Position numbers and translations under genes: made by a program. The notes below the pieces were generated by a model that saw only the letters and a program-made list of their open reading frames with translations, was not told where the DNA came from and searched no databases. Shown one piece after another: positions 36,927 to 45,100 of a stretch of DNA of 45,100 nucleotides. The stretch's first letter is position 1. Each line of letters starts with the position of its first letter. The DNA lies in assembly GCA_035573895.1 (NCBI GenBank), contig DATLZR010000149.1, positions 1-45,100 of the forward strand, given 5' to 3'. The DNA is from Blastocatellia bacterium. GTDB taxonomy: Bacteria; Acidobacteriota; Blastocatellia; HR10.

Positions 36927-38180
36927 TCAGCCGCCTTGCCTTCCCGTATCGGCCACAATGACGCGGAGAAAACGACGTTTGCCAACCTGGAGGAGCCGTT
37001 CGCGGCGGTCTTCAAAGGAGACGACGGCGCGGGGATCGGAGCATCGCACGGTGTCCAGAGAGACGCCCCCCTGCTGGATCAGCCGTCGGGCTTCGCGGAT
37101 CGAGGGGGCCAATCCGGTCGTCACCAGCAGCCGGGCCAGCTCGATGGTCGGTGTCGCCAGGGTGATCTCCACGACGGGAATGGTGCTCGGCAACTGGCGC
37201 TCGCGGAAGATCCGGTTGAATTCCTCCTCGGCGCGGGCCGCAGCTTCTGCCGAGTGGAATTCGGTCACCAGACGGCGGGCCAGTTGCGCTTTCAGATCGC
37301 GGGGATTGATGCGGCCTTCGTCGGCGTCGCGCCGCCATCGAGCCAGTTCCGCCAGGGGAACATCGGTCAGCAGTTCGTAGTAGTGCCACATCAGCTCGTC
37401 GGAGATGGCCATCGTTTTGCCGTAAATTTGATCGGGCGACTCGGTGATGCCGATGTAGTTGCCATAGGATTTCGACATCTTCTGCACGCCATCGGTGCCG
37501 ATCAGAAGCGGGACGGTCATGACCACCTGCGGCGGTTGGCCGAATTCCCGCTGAAGATCCCGGCCCACGAGCAGATTGAACTTTTGATCCGTTCCTCCCA
37601 TTTCCACATCGGCGCGCAGGACGACCGAATCGTAAGCCTGGGCGACCGGATAGAGCAGTTCGTGGAGGCTGATGGGACTGCCCTGATGGAGCCGCTTTTG
37701 AAAATCGTCCCGTTCGAGAATCTGCGCCAGAGTCACCCTGGCCGCCAGTCGGATCCAATCCTCGCTGCGGAGGGCTCCGAGCCATCGCGAGTTAAACTCG
37801 ATGACCGTGCGGTCGGGATCGAGGATTTTGAAGACCTGGCGCTTGTAGGTCTCGGCATTGGCGGCGATCTCCTCCGCCGATAGTGGTGGTCGCGTCACCG
37901 ACCGACCCGTGGGATCGCCGATCATCCCGGTGAAATCGCCGATGAGAAAGATGACCGTGTGGCCGAGGTCCTGAAACTGGCGCAGCTTGCGCAACACGAC
38001 CGTATGACCGAGATGGAGATCGGGAGCCGTGGGATCGGCCCCCAGTTTGACGCGCAAGGGCTGACCGCTGCGGTTGGAGTGCTCGAGCTTGGCCTTCAGC
38101 TCGTCCTCCCGGATGAGATCAACCACACCGCGTTTGAGAAGCTCCAGTTGTTGTTCTATCTCCATCATCCCTGAGTCCAT
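36927..38180 (-). CDS. tyrS: tyrosyl-tRNA synthetase
   Basis: Class I synthetase for tyrosine. 417 residues from the ATG at 38180. The HIGH motif reads HLGH (56-59) in KLGADPTAPDLHLGHTVVLR and the KMSKS motif is at 234-238. Tyrosine-site residues are in QAYDSVVLRADVEMGGTDQKF-type sequence. The C-terminal S4 RNA-binding domain is present (LARLLVTTGLAPSIREARRL). The HLGH form marks the TyrZ-like branch. Start choice is between ATG 38180 (GTGAGGAC upstream) and ATG codons four or five residues later. It follows the LolA-like gene by 83 bases on the same strand. Confidence 0.95.
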   Translation of the reverse strand: MDSGMMEIEQQLELLKRGVVDLIREDELKAKLEHSNRSGQPLRVKLGADPTAPDLHLGHTVVLRKLRQFQDLGHTVIFLIGDFTGMIGDPTGRSVTRPPLSAEEIAANAETYKRQVFKILDPDRTVIEFNSRWLGALRSEDWIRLAARVTLAQILERDDFQKRLHQGSPISLHELLYPVAQAYDSVVLRADVEMGGTDQKFNLLVGRDLQREFGQPPQVVMTVPLLIGTDGVQKMSKSYGNYIGITESPDQIYGKTMAISDELMWHYYELLTDVPLAELARWRRDADEGRINPRDLKAQLARRLVTEFHSAEAAARAEEEFNRIFRERQLPSTIPVVEITLATPTIELARLLVTTGLAPSIREARRLIQQGGVSLDTVRCSDPRAVVSFEDRRERLLQVGKRRFLRVIVADTGRQGG

Positions 38181-38263
38181 TGTCCTCACCGAGGGCCTTC
38201 TTCCTCCCCATGCACGCTGGCGTCTGCGTGAGCGGGCGCACACGACCGACGTCTCATTCGTCC

Positions 38264-39112
38264 TCAACGGATCACTGCCGGTTGCCCTCTCAGGATTTCC
38301 TGCGCAGCCCGCGTGACGACTTCGATCAGATGCGCCTCAGTGAAAAGCGCCTCGGGAAGTTCCTCGTAGGTCACCTCGAGGGTTTCCAGAGTGAAATGCC
38401 GACCATCGGGGACGCTTTCGACCTCGACACGTCGGATCGTCGGCTGACCCTCAACGGTGGTGATTTCGGTGAAGCGAGCGATGCGTTCTCGTTCCCCTCG
38501 GACGTTATAGAGTTCCACCATCATGGGCAGGAAAGTATCCTGCCGATAGAAGCCGACCATTCGCGGATAGTCTGATTCCCGATCGGCTTTCAAATGACTC
38601 TCCACCACATAGGTGGGCACGCCGTCAATGACCTGCACCCCGGTGAGGGTGTGGTCATAGTTGTAGAGTTCTCCCCCGATCAATTCCTGAACCGAGACGC
38701 TCACCCCTTTGTAGCTCAGTCGCCGTCCCGTCGAGAGTCTGACGATCCGTCTCAATCCGGGGAGGTAGGAAATCACGTCGGTCTTCTGCCCCGGGCGCTC
38801 GATGACGAGCACGGCCTGCTTGCTTTCGCTCACAGGCGAGACGATTTGCATGAAGGTGCGCGTTTCGTCCGCCGACGGTCGGTGCAGGACGCGAACGAGA
38901 ATTTCTTCCGGCGCTGCTTCATCGCCGGGGAAGGAAATCTTGATTCGGGCGGAGAAAGGACGGCGGGAGAATTGCTGCCGGAATCGCTGGATGACGTCCT
39001 CACCGCTGATGGCCGGCAGAGGAGATTCCTCGTGCGCGGCTCGTCGCTGACACTGCGAAGCCAGAAGCGCCACGAGCACCGCTCCGACCACCATGACAAC
39101 CCGCTGTTTCAC
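38264..39112 (-). CDS. LolA-like outer-membrane lipoprotein-sorting protein
   Basis: 282 residues, start GTG at 39112 right after a TTGGGGGC site. A signal peptide (MKQRVVMVVGAVLVALLASQC) leads to a Cys at 21; the preceding Q is unusual for a lipobox, so lipid attachment is doubtful. The mature chain shows the family pattern: FSARIKISFPGDEAAPEEILV, FMQIVSPVSESKQAVLVIE, ISYLPGLRRIVRLSTGRRL, YVVESHLKADRESDYPRMV. Such proteins are repeatedly encoded next to RND/MMPL exporters, as here (16 bases downstream of one). The pair probably moves lipids or lipoproteins to the outer membrane. Confidence 0.85.
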   Translation of the reverse strand: MKQRVVMVVGAVLVALLASQCQRRAAHEESPLPAISGEDVIQRFRQQFSRRPFSARIKISFPGDEAAPEEILVRVLHRPSADETRTFMQIVSPVSESKQAVLVIERPGQKTDVISYLPGLRRIVRLSTGRRLSYKGVSVSVQELIGGELYNYDHTLTGVQVIDGVPTYVVESHLKADRESDYPRMVGFYRQDTFLPMMVELYNVRGERERIARFTEITTVEGQPTIRRVEVESVPDGRHFTLETLEVTYEELPEALFTEAHLIEVVTRAAQEILRGQPAVIR

Positions 39113-39128
39113 GCCCCCAAGTGTAACA

Positions 39129-41600
39129 TCAGCGTCGGAAGAGGTTCAAACCAACGAGCGGATGAGCGACGAGAGCCGGAAGCACAAACAGATTCGAGAG
39201 CAGTGACACGAAGACGGTCATCGCGGCCAGCAAGCCTTCGATCCGAATGGGGGGGAATGTCGAGAGCCCGAAGATGACAAACGCGGCGATCAGCGTGAGG
39301 TTGGCGACGAGAATAGGCGGACCGGCGTGAAGCAGCGCCCGATGCAGCGCGATGTCCGGTTCGATTCCCCGCCGCCGCTCATCCCGATACCGCCACAGAA
39401 GATGAACGGCGTTATCCACAGCCAGCCCGAGGACGACGCTCGCCACCAGGCTCGTGTTGATGTCCAGAGAAATTCCCGTCCATCCGAGAACCCCGAAAAA
39501 GAGGAGGATCGAGAGGGCGTTGGGAATGAGCGCCACCATCGCCGCATTCGACGAGCGAAAGAGAGCGACCATCATGAACCAGACGAGCGTCAGCGCCACC
39601 GTCAAACTGCGCGATTGCTGACGCGCCACATCATCGGCCGTTCGATTGAGTAGCACAAACAAGCCCGTGGGATGAACGGTCATCTCGGCGAGATTGGCCC
39701 GCGCCCATCGCTCAATGCGAGCAAGCACCCGGCTCATTTCTCTCGAACCGAAGAGATGGGACCTCACGAGAATCACGGCCTGCGATCGCTCCCGGTTCAT
39801 CAGGTGACGCGCCATGTCATCTTGCGAGAGTAGATCGGCGAAGATATTTTGCACGCGCTCGCGATTGTCGGGAATGATCGCTTGCGCGGGATCGCCCGAC
39901 GCGAGAGCCTGATTGACCTCGATGACCAGATCGGCGATGGAAAACGTCGTGTCAATCCCCGGCTGGGCTTCGATCTGGCGCTGAAGCTCGACGATTCGCG
40001 CGAGGATCTCCGGCCGTTCGAGGGCTCCGCGTCTTCCGGCGTCAACCAGAAGATGAAACGAGGCTACGCCAGCCAGCTTCTCGTGAAGGAAGCGAGCGGC
40101 CGCGTGCAGCTCCGACCGAGAGGGATGAAAGCGCAGGTAATCGGTATTGATCTCAATACGCGTGAGGCCGATCACGCTCACCAGCGTCACAAGCACGGTG
40201 ACCCTATAAATGGCCCGCCGTCGGCGCATGACGAAGTGGGCGATCCTCTGCGACAGATGCGCTAGCCTCTCCGCCGTTGAGGTGACCGCCCGCAGGTGAA
40301 GGGGCGCAAGCACCAGAACAGCGGGAACGAACGCGAGAGCCAGGAACAGCGCGATTCCCACGCCACAGGCGGCAAACACGCCCAGGTCCCGCGACGTGGG
40401 AATCCCTGTGAAAATTAGCGACGTGAATCCCGCCATCGTCGTCGTGGCCGACACAATGACCGGCCACTGAATGAAGGCCAGCGCCTGACGCAAACGGTCG
40501 CGCCAGAGCCCGAGCGGTGCCTCCGGCCCGGAGAATGTCAGCGAATCGGTTTCCTCGGACGACGTCGCCTCACTCGGTCTGTTATCCCGAACGAGAGAGC
40601 CCTGTCCGATCTCCCGAATGAATGGAGGCTCGCCGGGAAAATCTCCCGTCTGCCAGCAACGATGGAGCACATGAATGACATAGGAACCGGCAATTGCCAT
40701 CAGGATCACCGGCAACGTCAGGGTGCTGACGGTGATGGGCCGTCGCACAAGACTCATGACGGCCAGCGTCAGGAGGACGGACAGAGCCACCGTCCCCAAC
40801 GGCAAGAGAACCCCTCTCAACCGGCCAAAGGTGAGGGCGAAAGCGATCACCACCAGACCCAGCGACACCGGCAGCAATCTAAGTAAATCCCGCATCATGC
40901 TCCGCGAGCCGCGATACTCCATGATGGGTTCCCCGGCGATGTAGACGTCGTCAGGGCCGGCCACGCTGCGGGCCACGCGATACATTTCTTCGGTGATGGC
41001 GATGTCGGCCGTTGGCGAAAGAAAGATCGTGATCGCCGTCGCCCGACCATCGTCAGAAAGGAGATTGCGTCGCAGCAACCGATGGCCGAGCGCCCGCCGG
41101 CGGATGGTGCGAAGTTCGGCGGGGGAGGGATTCGGCGGGAGCAGAGTTTTCACCTCAAGGGCGCCGCCGACGCTCTCAATGGTGGGGATGTTGGTGAGGC
41201 TGATGACGCGCTCGACCCCGTTGAACTGTTCGAGCCTCCGGGTCAGCTCCCGCAGCCGCATCAAAAAATCGGGAGAGAACACGTCGCGGGTGTGAAGACC
41301 AATGACCAGCAGCCGATCGCTGCCGAAAATTCGCTGCGCCTGAGCATAGAGACGACGGGCCTCGTGACTTTCGGCAATGAGCGTATCGGGCGAGCTGTCA
41401 AACTGCATGCCCTGGCGAGCGAGTTGAACGAGTGAAAGAAGGGCCAGGCCCAGCACCAGAGCGATCACCGCCCGGGGTCGAGCGAGGGTTCTCGCAAGAA
41501 GAGGGCTCACGACCTCATCCTTACCGTTTGGCGGGACCGTCCCGTCAGGGGGCGTGGCCGAGCGAATGAACGGCCACGGCCTCGACGGTTGGTGCTCCAC
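39129..41600 (-). CDS. RND-superfamily exporter (MMPL/HpnN-like)
   Basis: About 823 residues with the 1+5+1+5 membrane layout of RND proteins. Helix 1 is near residue 45 (AVIALVLGLALLSLVQLA) followed by a first periplasmic domain. The SSD-like helix bundle includes LPVILMAIAGSYVIHVLHRC. A second periplasmic domain (about 490-640) precedes the last bundle (SLDINTSLVASVVLGLAVDN). No outer-membrane or membrane-fusion partners are adjacent; instead a LolA-like protein follows, as with lipid exporters. A cytoplasmic insertion at about 335-365 is charged. The start may be ATG 41600 or GTG 41510 (AAGGATGAGG upstream), the latter giving a more usual short N-terminus. Confidence 0.88.
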   Translation of the reverse strand: MEHQPSRPWPFIRSATPPDGTVPPNGKDEVVSPLLARTLARPRAVIALVLGLALLSLVQLARQGMQFDSSPDTLIAESHEARRLYAQAQRIFGSDRLLVIGLHTRDVFSPDFLMRLRELTRRLEQFNGVERVISLTNIPTIESVGGALEVKTLLPPNPSPAELRTIRRRALGHRLLRRNLLSDDGRATAITIFLSPTADIAITEEMYRVARSVAGPDDVYIAGEPIMEYRGSRSMMRDLLRLLPVSLGLVVIAFALTFGRLRGVLLPLGTVALSVLLTLAVMSLVRRPITVSTLTLPVILMAIAGSYVIHVLHRCWQTGDFPGEPPFIREIGQGSLVRDNRPSEATSSEETDSLTFSGPEAPLGLWRDRLRQALAFIQWPVIVSATTTMAGFTSLIFTGIPTSRDLGVFAACGVGIALFLALAFVPAVLVLAPLHLRAVTSTAERLAHLSQRIAHFVMRRRRAIYRVTVLVTLVSVIGLTRIEINTDYLRFHPSRSELHAAARFLHEKLAGVASFHLLVDAGRRGALERPEILARIVELQRQIEAQPGIDTTFSIADLVIEVNQALASGDPAQAIIPDNRERVQNIFADLLSQDDMARHLMNRERSQAVILVRSHLFGSREMSRVLARIERWARANLAEMTVHPTGLFVLLNRTADDVARQQSRSLTVALTLVWFMMVALFRSSNAAMVALIPNALSILLFFGVLGWTGISLDINTSLVASVVLGLAVDNAVHLLWRYRDERRRGIEPDIALHRALLHAGPPILVANLTLIAAFVIFGLSTFPPIRIEGLLAAMTVFVSLLSNLFVLPALVAHPLVGLNLFRR

Positions 41601-41633
41601 GCCGTGATGAATGTTGGACCGACCGCGTCACCC

Positions 41634-42791
41634 TCACGTATTGGCCGGTTTTTCCGTGAGCGTGAGCGTCAGTGTGAGTCGCTGGCGCCCACGGTAGATC
41701 ACGGCCGGGATAGTGTCGCCGGGACGATGGCGATTCATCACCCGGTTAATATCGTCCAGAGTCGTGATCCTCACGCCATCAAGCTCGTAGATGATGTCGC
41801 CGCCAAGGTAATAGATGCCGCGTCCAATGCGCACCGGCTGGCGTCCGCCACGAATGCCGGCTCGATCGGCCGCCTCTCCGGAGATGACCTCTGACACCAT
41901 GACGCCGGATCGAACCGGCAGGTCCAGTTCCTCGGCCAGACGCGACACCGGATAGGGCAGGGCAATGATTCCCAGCCAGGGGCGAGTCGCTCGACCCCGG
42001 GCAATCAAATCGGGCACAATGCGCTTGGCCAGATTGACCGGGATGGCAAAGCCAATCCCCACGCTGCCCTCCGAGGGCGTGAGGATTTGACTGTTGACGC
42101 CGATCATTTCACCCTGGGAGTTGAGTAACGGGCCGCCGGAATTACCGGGGTTGATCGAGGCGTCGGTTTGAATGGCTCCCTCGATGAGTCGGCCATTGCG
42201 GGCGCGAATGGGGCGTCCGAGGGCACTGATGATGCCGCGTGTGAGCGTCTGACCGATGCCGAAGGGATTACCGATGGCCAGAACCTTCTGCCCCACCATC
42301 AACCGATCGGAATCACCCATCTTCACGACGGTGAGTTTCTCTCGCGGCGCGTCAATCTTAATGACCGCCAGGTCGGTATCCGGATCGGTCCCCACCACGC
42401 GAGCGCGATATTCGCTGCCGTCGGCCAGCGTGACAAACAACCGCTCGGCCCGCTCGACAACGTGATAGTTGGTCAGAATGTGACCCTGCGTGTCAATGAT
42501 CGAGCCCGACCCGCCACCTTCTTCGGGATAGACGGCGAAGAAGTCCTGAACCATCGTGATCGTGCGGATGTTAACCACTCCCGGCGAGGCACGGCGATAG
42601 ACCTCGATATTGTTCCGCTCATCCTCGATCAGCGCTGCTGCTGAAGAACTCGCCGGTTGCTCCCGCTCCGGCGATTCAAAGGTGATGGCGGGCTTATCCA
42701 GCCAGCGGTAGTAGCCGATGACCAACCCCGCCGCCAGAAATGCCGAGAGAAAGCTGATGAGCACCAGATGTTTGAACGAAAGACGATACAT
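41634..42791 (-). CDS. HtrA/DegP-type serine protease with one PDZ domain
   Basis: Periplasmic quality-control protease. 385 residues with an N-terminal membrane anchor (about 8-26, HLVLISFLSAFLAAGLVIGYY) and a trypsin-like domain. The triad is H110 (HILTNYHVVERAE), D140 (DPDTDLAVIKID) and S218 (SINPGNSGGPLL). One C-terminal PDZ domain follows (about 275-375, GVMVSEVISGEAADRAGI, GGDIIYELDGVRI). This is the single-PDZ, membrane-tethered DegS-like layout. The ATG has GGTGGAGG four bases before it. It is first of a likely operon with the RND exporter and the LolA-like protein, fitting an envelope role. Confidence 0.94.
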   Translation of the reverse strand: MYRLSFKHLVLISFLSAFLAAGLVIGYYRWLDKPAITFESPEREQPASSSAAALIEDERNNIEVYRRASPGVVNIRTITMVQDFFAVYPEEGGGSGSIIDTQGHILTNYHVVERAERLFVTLADGSEYRARVVGTDPDTDLAVIKIDAPREKLTVVKMGDSDRLMVGQKVLAIGNPFGIGQTLTRGIISALGRPIRARNGRLIEGAIQTDASINPGNSGGPLLNSQGEMIGVNSQILTPSEGSVGIGFAIPVNLAKRIVPDLIARGRATRPWLGIIALPYPVSRLAEELDLPVRSGVMVSEVISGEAADRAGIRGGRQPVRIGRGIYYLGGDIIYELDGVRITTLDDINRVMNRHRPGDTIPAVIYRGRQRLTLTLTLTEKPANT

Positions 42792-42823
42792 AAATCCTCC
42801 ACCGCCTGTGATGTGCGAGTGTG

Positions 42824-42899
42824 GCGCAGGCCTTCAAGCCTGCGCTCTCCCGCAGACTGGAAAGTCCGCGCCACTTGTGGCGCGGGCTTTCGAGCCTGC
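42824..42899. repeat. palindromic intergenic element, three hairpins
   Basis: GCGCAGGC/GCCTGCGC (42824-42845, perfect 8 bp), CGCAGACTGGAAAGTCCGCG (42851-42870, near-perfect) and GCGGGCTTTCGAGCCTGC (42882-42899). The second and third units appear in the same order as at 30.67 kb. It lies upstream of the HtrA gene and next to the end of the hydantoinase relic. Confidence 0.75.
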
Positions 42900-42907
42900 C
42901 GTTTTCA

Positions 42908-43385
42908 TCAGATTTTTCCCAGCTCATTATACGTCTCCGGTCGGCGGTCGCCAAAGAACTTCCAGACGTGACGCACTTCACGGGTCATGTCAAGGTCAAG
43001 TTCCGCCATCGGCGGTTCATCTTTATCACGGCTGGTTTCGGCAGCAGTAGTCATCGCTTTGAAGATCGTGCCATCATCCACCAGGAACACGCCGGGATAG
43101 GCCCGGAAGAGTTTGAAACTCGTCACGCCTTCCTGATGAATGAGCCGTTTGAGTTCCGGCAGCCGCTCAGCGGGCAGATCGGTGACGATGAGGTGGAAAC
43201 TGTAATCAATGGCCGGCTTGCCGTTGGCCTTCTGGTGCCAGTTATCGAGCGCTTGCGTGAGCGACTGGCCTTTATACCGGACGGCGAAATCAATGATCGG
43301 CGTCCCCCCATGAGCGGCTGCGATGCTTGCCGTGCGAAAAATCATCCGAGGACATGGTCCCGCCTGAGGGAAGTTCCATCTCGCA
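42908..43385 (-). pseudogene. chimeric relic: hydantoinase fragment fused to nitrilase-family C-terminus
   Basis: In the minus strand, MELPSGGTMSSDDF (from 43379) and, after a one-base shift near 43,340, SIAAAHGGTPIIDFAVRYKG followed by IDYSFHLIVTDLPAERL and GVTSFKLFRAYPGVFLVDDG match the middle of D-hydantoinase/dihydropyrimidinase. Directly after TIFKAM the frame switches to AETSRDKDEPPMAELDLDMT and REVRHVWKFFGDRRPETYNE. That resembles the C-terminus of beta-ureidopropionase-type nitrilase proteins. Neither enzyme is complete: metal-site and C-terminal parts of the hydantoinase are gone. The fusion looks like a deletion through an old reductive pyrimidine degradation operon. The upstream open-frame extension is not related to either protein. 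Confidence 0.7.
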
Positions 43386-43578
43386 CCTTCTCGCTCCGGG
43401 GTCAGACACGGTAGGGGGCTTAGCCTACCACTCTCATGCGGGTTGCCATTCTCCCTTCTTCGCATCGGCGATTGCTCTCGGAGCAGGCGAAGGGATATAC
43501 TTCGCCCGCCTTGCGTCATGAGGCGTTCCACTTCGCCTGGTTGAGGGAGTCACGTTTGTGATACGACGGAGGAGGACG

Positions 43579-44943
43579 ATGCCGGCACGGGAAATGGCAG
43601 CCGCGACGAAAGCTCTGAGTCTCGGAGAGCGTTGGTTTCACTTGAGCGAATATGGAACGACGATCAAGCGCGAAATCCTCGCGGGCGTGACGACGTTTCT
43701 CACCATGGCCTACATCATCTTCGTCCAACCCGCCGTGCTGAGCGCGGCCGGGATGGATTTCGGCGCCGTGTTGATCGCTACATGCGTGTCGAGTGCGGCG
43801 GCCACGCTCCTCATGGCCTTTTTAGCCAACTACCCCATCGCCGTAGCTCCGGCGATGGGCCACAACTTTTTCTTCGCCTACACGGTTGTGTTGACCATGA
43901 AGGTGCCCTGGGAGGTCGCCCTCGGCGGTGTGGCGATCGCGGGAATCGTCTTCATCCTCACGGCCGGATTTGGCCTTCGGGAGCGGGTGATCACGGCCAT
44001 CCCGGAATCGCTCAAACACGCCATCGCGGTGGGGATCGGCTTGCTCATCGCTCTGATCGGCCTGGAGTGGGCGGGTGTGATCGTGGCGTCTCCAGGAACA
44101 CTGGTGAAGCTCGGCAGGTTGACGGACCCTCCGACAATGCTCTCGCTGTTCGGGTTGACGGTGATGGCGATGTTGTTTGCCCGTCAGGTTCGGGGAGCGG
44201 CTTTGTGGGGCATTCTCGCCACGACGGCCGTCGGGCTGGCACTGGGACTCGTTCGCTATCAGGGACTGGTTGGTCGGCCTCCTTCGCTCGCGCCCACCTT
44301 TCTCAAGCTCGATATCGCGGGGGCCTTTCGTCCCGATATGATCGAGGTGATTTTCGTCTTTTTCTTTCTCGCTCTCTTCGATTCCGTTGGCACGCTCGTC
44401 GGCGTCGCCCAGCAAGCGGGACTGATGCAGAACGGCGTCCTGCCGCGAGCGCGTCAGGCGCTGCTGGCCGATGCCATCGGAACGGTTGCGGGAGCGATGC
44501 TGGGAACCTCGACGGTGACGGCCTATATCGAGAGTGCCACCGGAGTCTCGGCCGGTGGACGGACGGGATTGGCTAACGTCACGACGGCCGCGTTGTTTCT
44601 TCTCTCGCTTTTCTTTTATCCGCTCGTCAAAATGATCGGCGGGGGCTATCCGGCCGATGGCGGAATGACGCTCTATCCGGTCATTGCTCCTGCGCTCGTG
44701 CTCGTCGGCACGATGATGATGAAGGGCGTCAAGCTCATTCCCTGGGATGATATGACCGAGGCCATCCCGGCATTTCTCACCATCATCCTCATGCCGCTGG
44801 CCGTCAGCATCACAGATGGTATCGCCTTCGGATTCATCGCCTATGCCGTGCTCAAGCCCGTGGCGGGTCGCGGGCGCGAGGTTCACTGGTTCATTTACCT
44901 CTTTGCCGTCCTGTTCCTCGTTCGCTATATCGCATTGACGTGA
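43579..44943 (+). CDS. NCS2-family nucleobase permease (AzgA/PbuG-like)
   Basis: Imports purines, usually guanine/hypoxanthine/adenine, with protons. 454 residues and about 12-14 membrane segments. Signatures of the AzgA branch are EILAGVTTFLTMAYIIFVQP at the N-terminus, APAMGHNFFFAYTVV (motif with the substrate-site region), FVFFFLALFDSVGTLVGVA and GTSTVTAYIESATGVSAGGR. The ATG at 43579 is preceded by ACGGAGGAGGACG; an earlier GTG at 43558 is less likely. It points away from the pyrimidine-catabolism relic and may be the surviving transporter of that cluster or serve purine salvage with hpt. Confidence 0.92.
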   Translation: MPAREMAAATKALSLGERWFHLSEYGTTIKREILAGVTTFLTMAYIIFVQPAVLSAAGMDFGAVLIATCVSSAAATLLMAFLANYPIAVAPAMGHNFFFAYTVVLTMKVPWEVALGGVAIAGIVFILTAGFGLRERVITAIPESLKHAIAVGIGLLIALIGLEWAGVIVASPGTLVKLGRLTDPPTMLSLFGLTVMAMLFARQVRGAALWGILATTAVGLALGLVRYQGLVGRPPSLAPTFLKLDIAGAFRPDMIEVIFVFFFLALFDSVGTLVGVAQQAGLMQNGVLPRARQALLADAIGTVAGAMLGTSTVTAYIESATGVSAGGRTGLANVTTAALFLLSLFFYPLVKMIGGGYPADGGMTLYPVIAPALVLVGTMMMKGVKLIPWDDMTEAIPAFLTIILMPLAVSITDGIAFGFIAYAVLKPVAGRGREVHWFIYLFAVLFLVRYIALT

Positions 44944-44999
44944 ATCGCCCCGCTTCGCAGCAGACGAGCGATCGGGAGGACGACCAAGCGCATTTTTGC

Positions 45000-45011
45000 G
45001 ACACCGGTGTC
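45000..45011. other. 12-base perfect palindrome GACACCGGTGTC
   Basis: A symmetric site in the last intergenic stretch, 57 bases after the permease stop, with no gene visible to the window end. It could be a repressor operator for the next gene; nothing else supports this. Confidence 0.25.
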
Positions 45012-45100
45012 AGGGCAAAGGCTCCTCCCCTGCTGGTCCCCTTTCCTGGTGCGGGGCGGTATGCTCTGAGCCGTTACGAAGGGAAGGGAATCGGCCTTTA

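Overview
The window looks like chromosomal DNA of a Gram-negative, GC-rich bacterium, most likely an Acidobacteriota member. The main reasons are an Oar-like TonB-dependent receptor with an N-terminal carboxypeptidase-regulatory domain, LolA-like periplasmic proteins, an RND exporter, and a classic thrS-infC-rpmI-rplT-pheS-pheT-zapA block. No rRNA, CRISPR array, prophage or insertion sequence was recognised. The lineage call is inference from gene content, not a phylogeny.

Layout. 1-8,470 (+): a small secreted glycine-zipper protein, the TonB receptor, def-fmt, a SAM methyltransferase, a purine phosphoribosyltransferase (hpt) and a ResB-type cytochrome c biogenesis protein. 8,510-16,047 (+): tRNA-Val(GAC), then thrS, infC (apparent ATC start), rpmI, rplT, pheS and pheT (lacking its OB-fold domain), followed by a separately promoted coiled-coil protein (ZapB-like) and zapA. 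16,100-20,334: a decayed minus-strand gene with two diverged Ig-like repeats, a GAF/AAA+/Fis regulator whose GAFTGA loop is altered, and a LolA-like secreted protein. 20,400-24,990 (-): M19 dipeptidase, sodium/solute symporter, two small membrane proteins apparently coupled to the symporter, and pgsA.

25,271-33,851 (-): YjbQ, FhaA-like FHA protein, penicillin-binding transpeptidase, FtsW/RodA glycan polymerase, PP2C phosphatase with TPRs, second FHA protein, and a PocR-like/HisKA/receiver protein without an ATPase domain. This resembles the actinobacterial fhaA-fhaB-pstP-rodA-pbpA-pknA-pknB locus for phospho-control of wall growth, but no Ser/Thr kinase gene lies in the window. 33,890-42,791 (-): glgB, a half-size GDT1-type cation exporter, tyrS, then a LolA-like protein, an RND exporter and an HtrA protease that probably form one envelope operon. 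42,908-45,100: an in-frame chimeric relic of a hydantoinase and a nitrilase-family amidase (pyrimidine catabolism) beside an intact NCS2 nucleobase permease.

A family of short palindromic intergenic elements (stems such as CGCAGACT/AGTCTGCG) occurs at five places between 20.3 and 42.9 kb. One separates two genes of the wall cluster. Another may supply a promoter just upstream of yjbQ.
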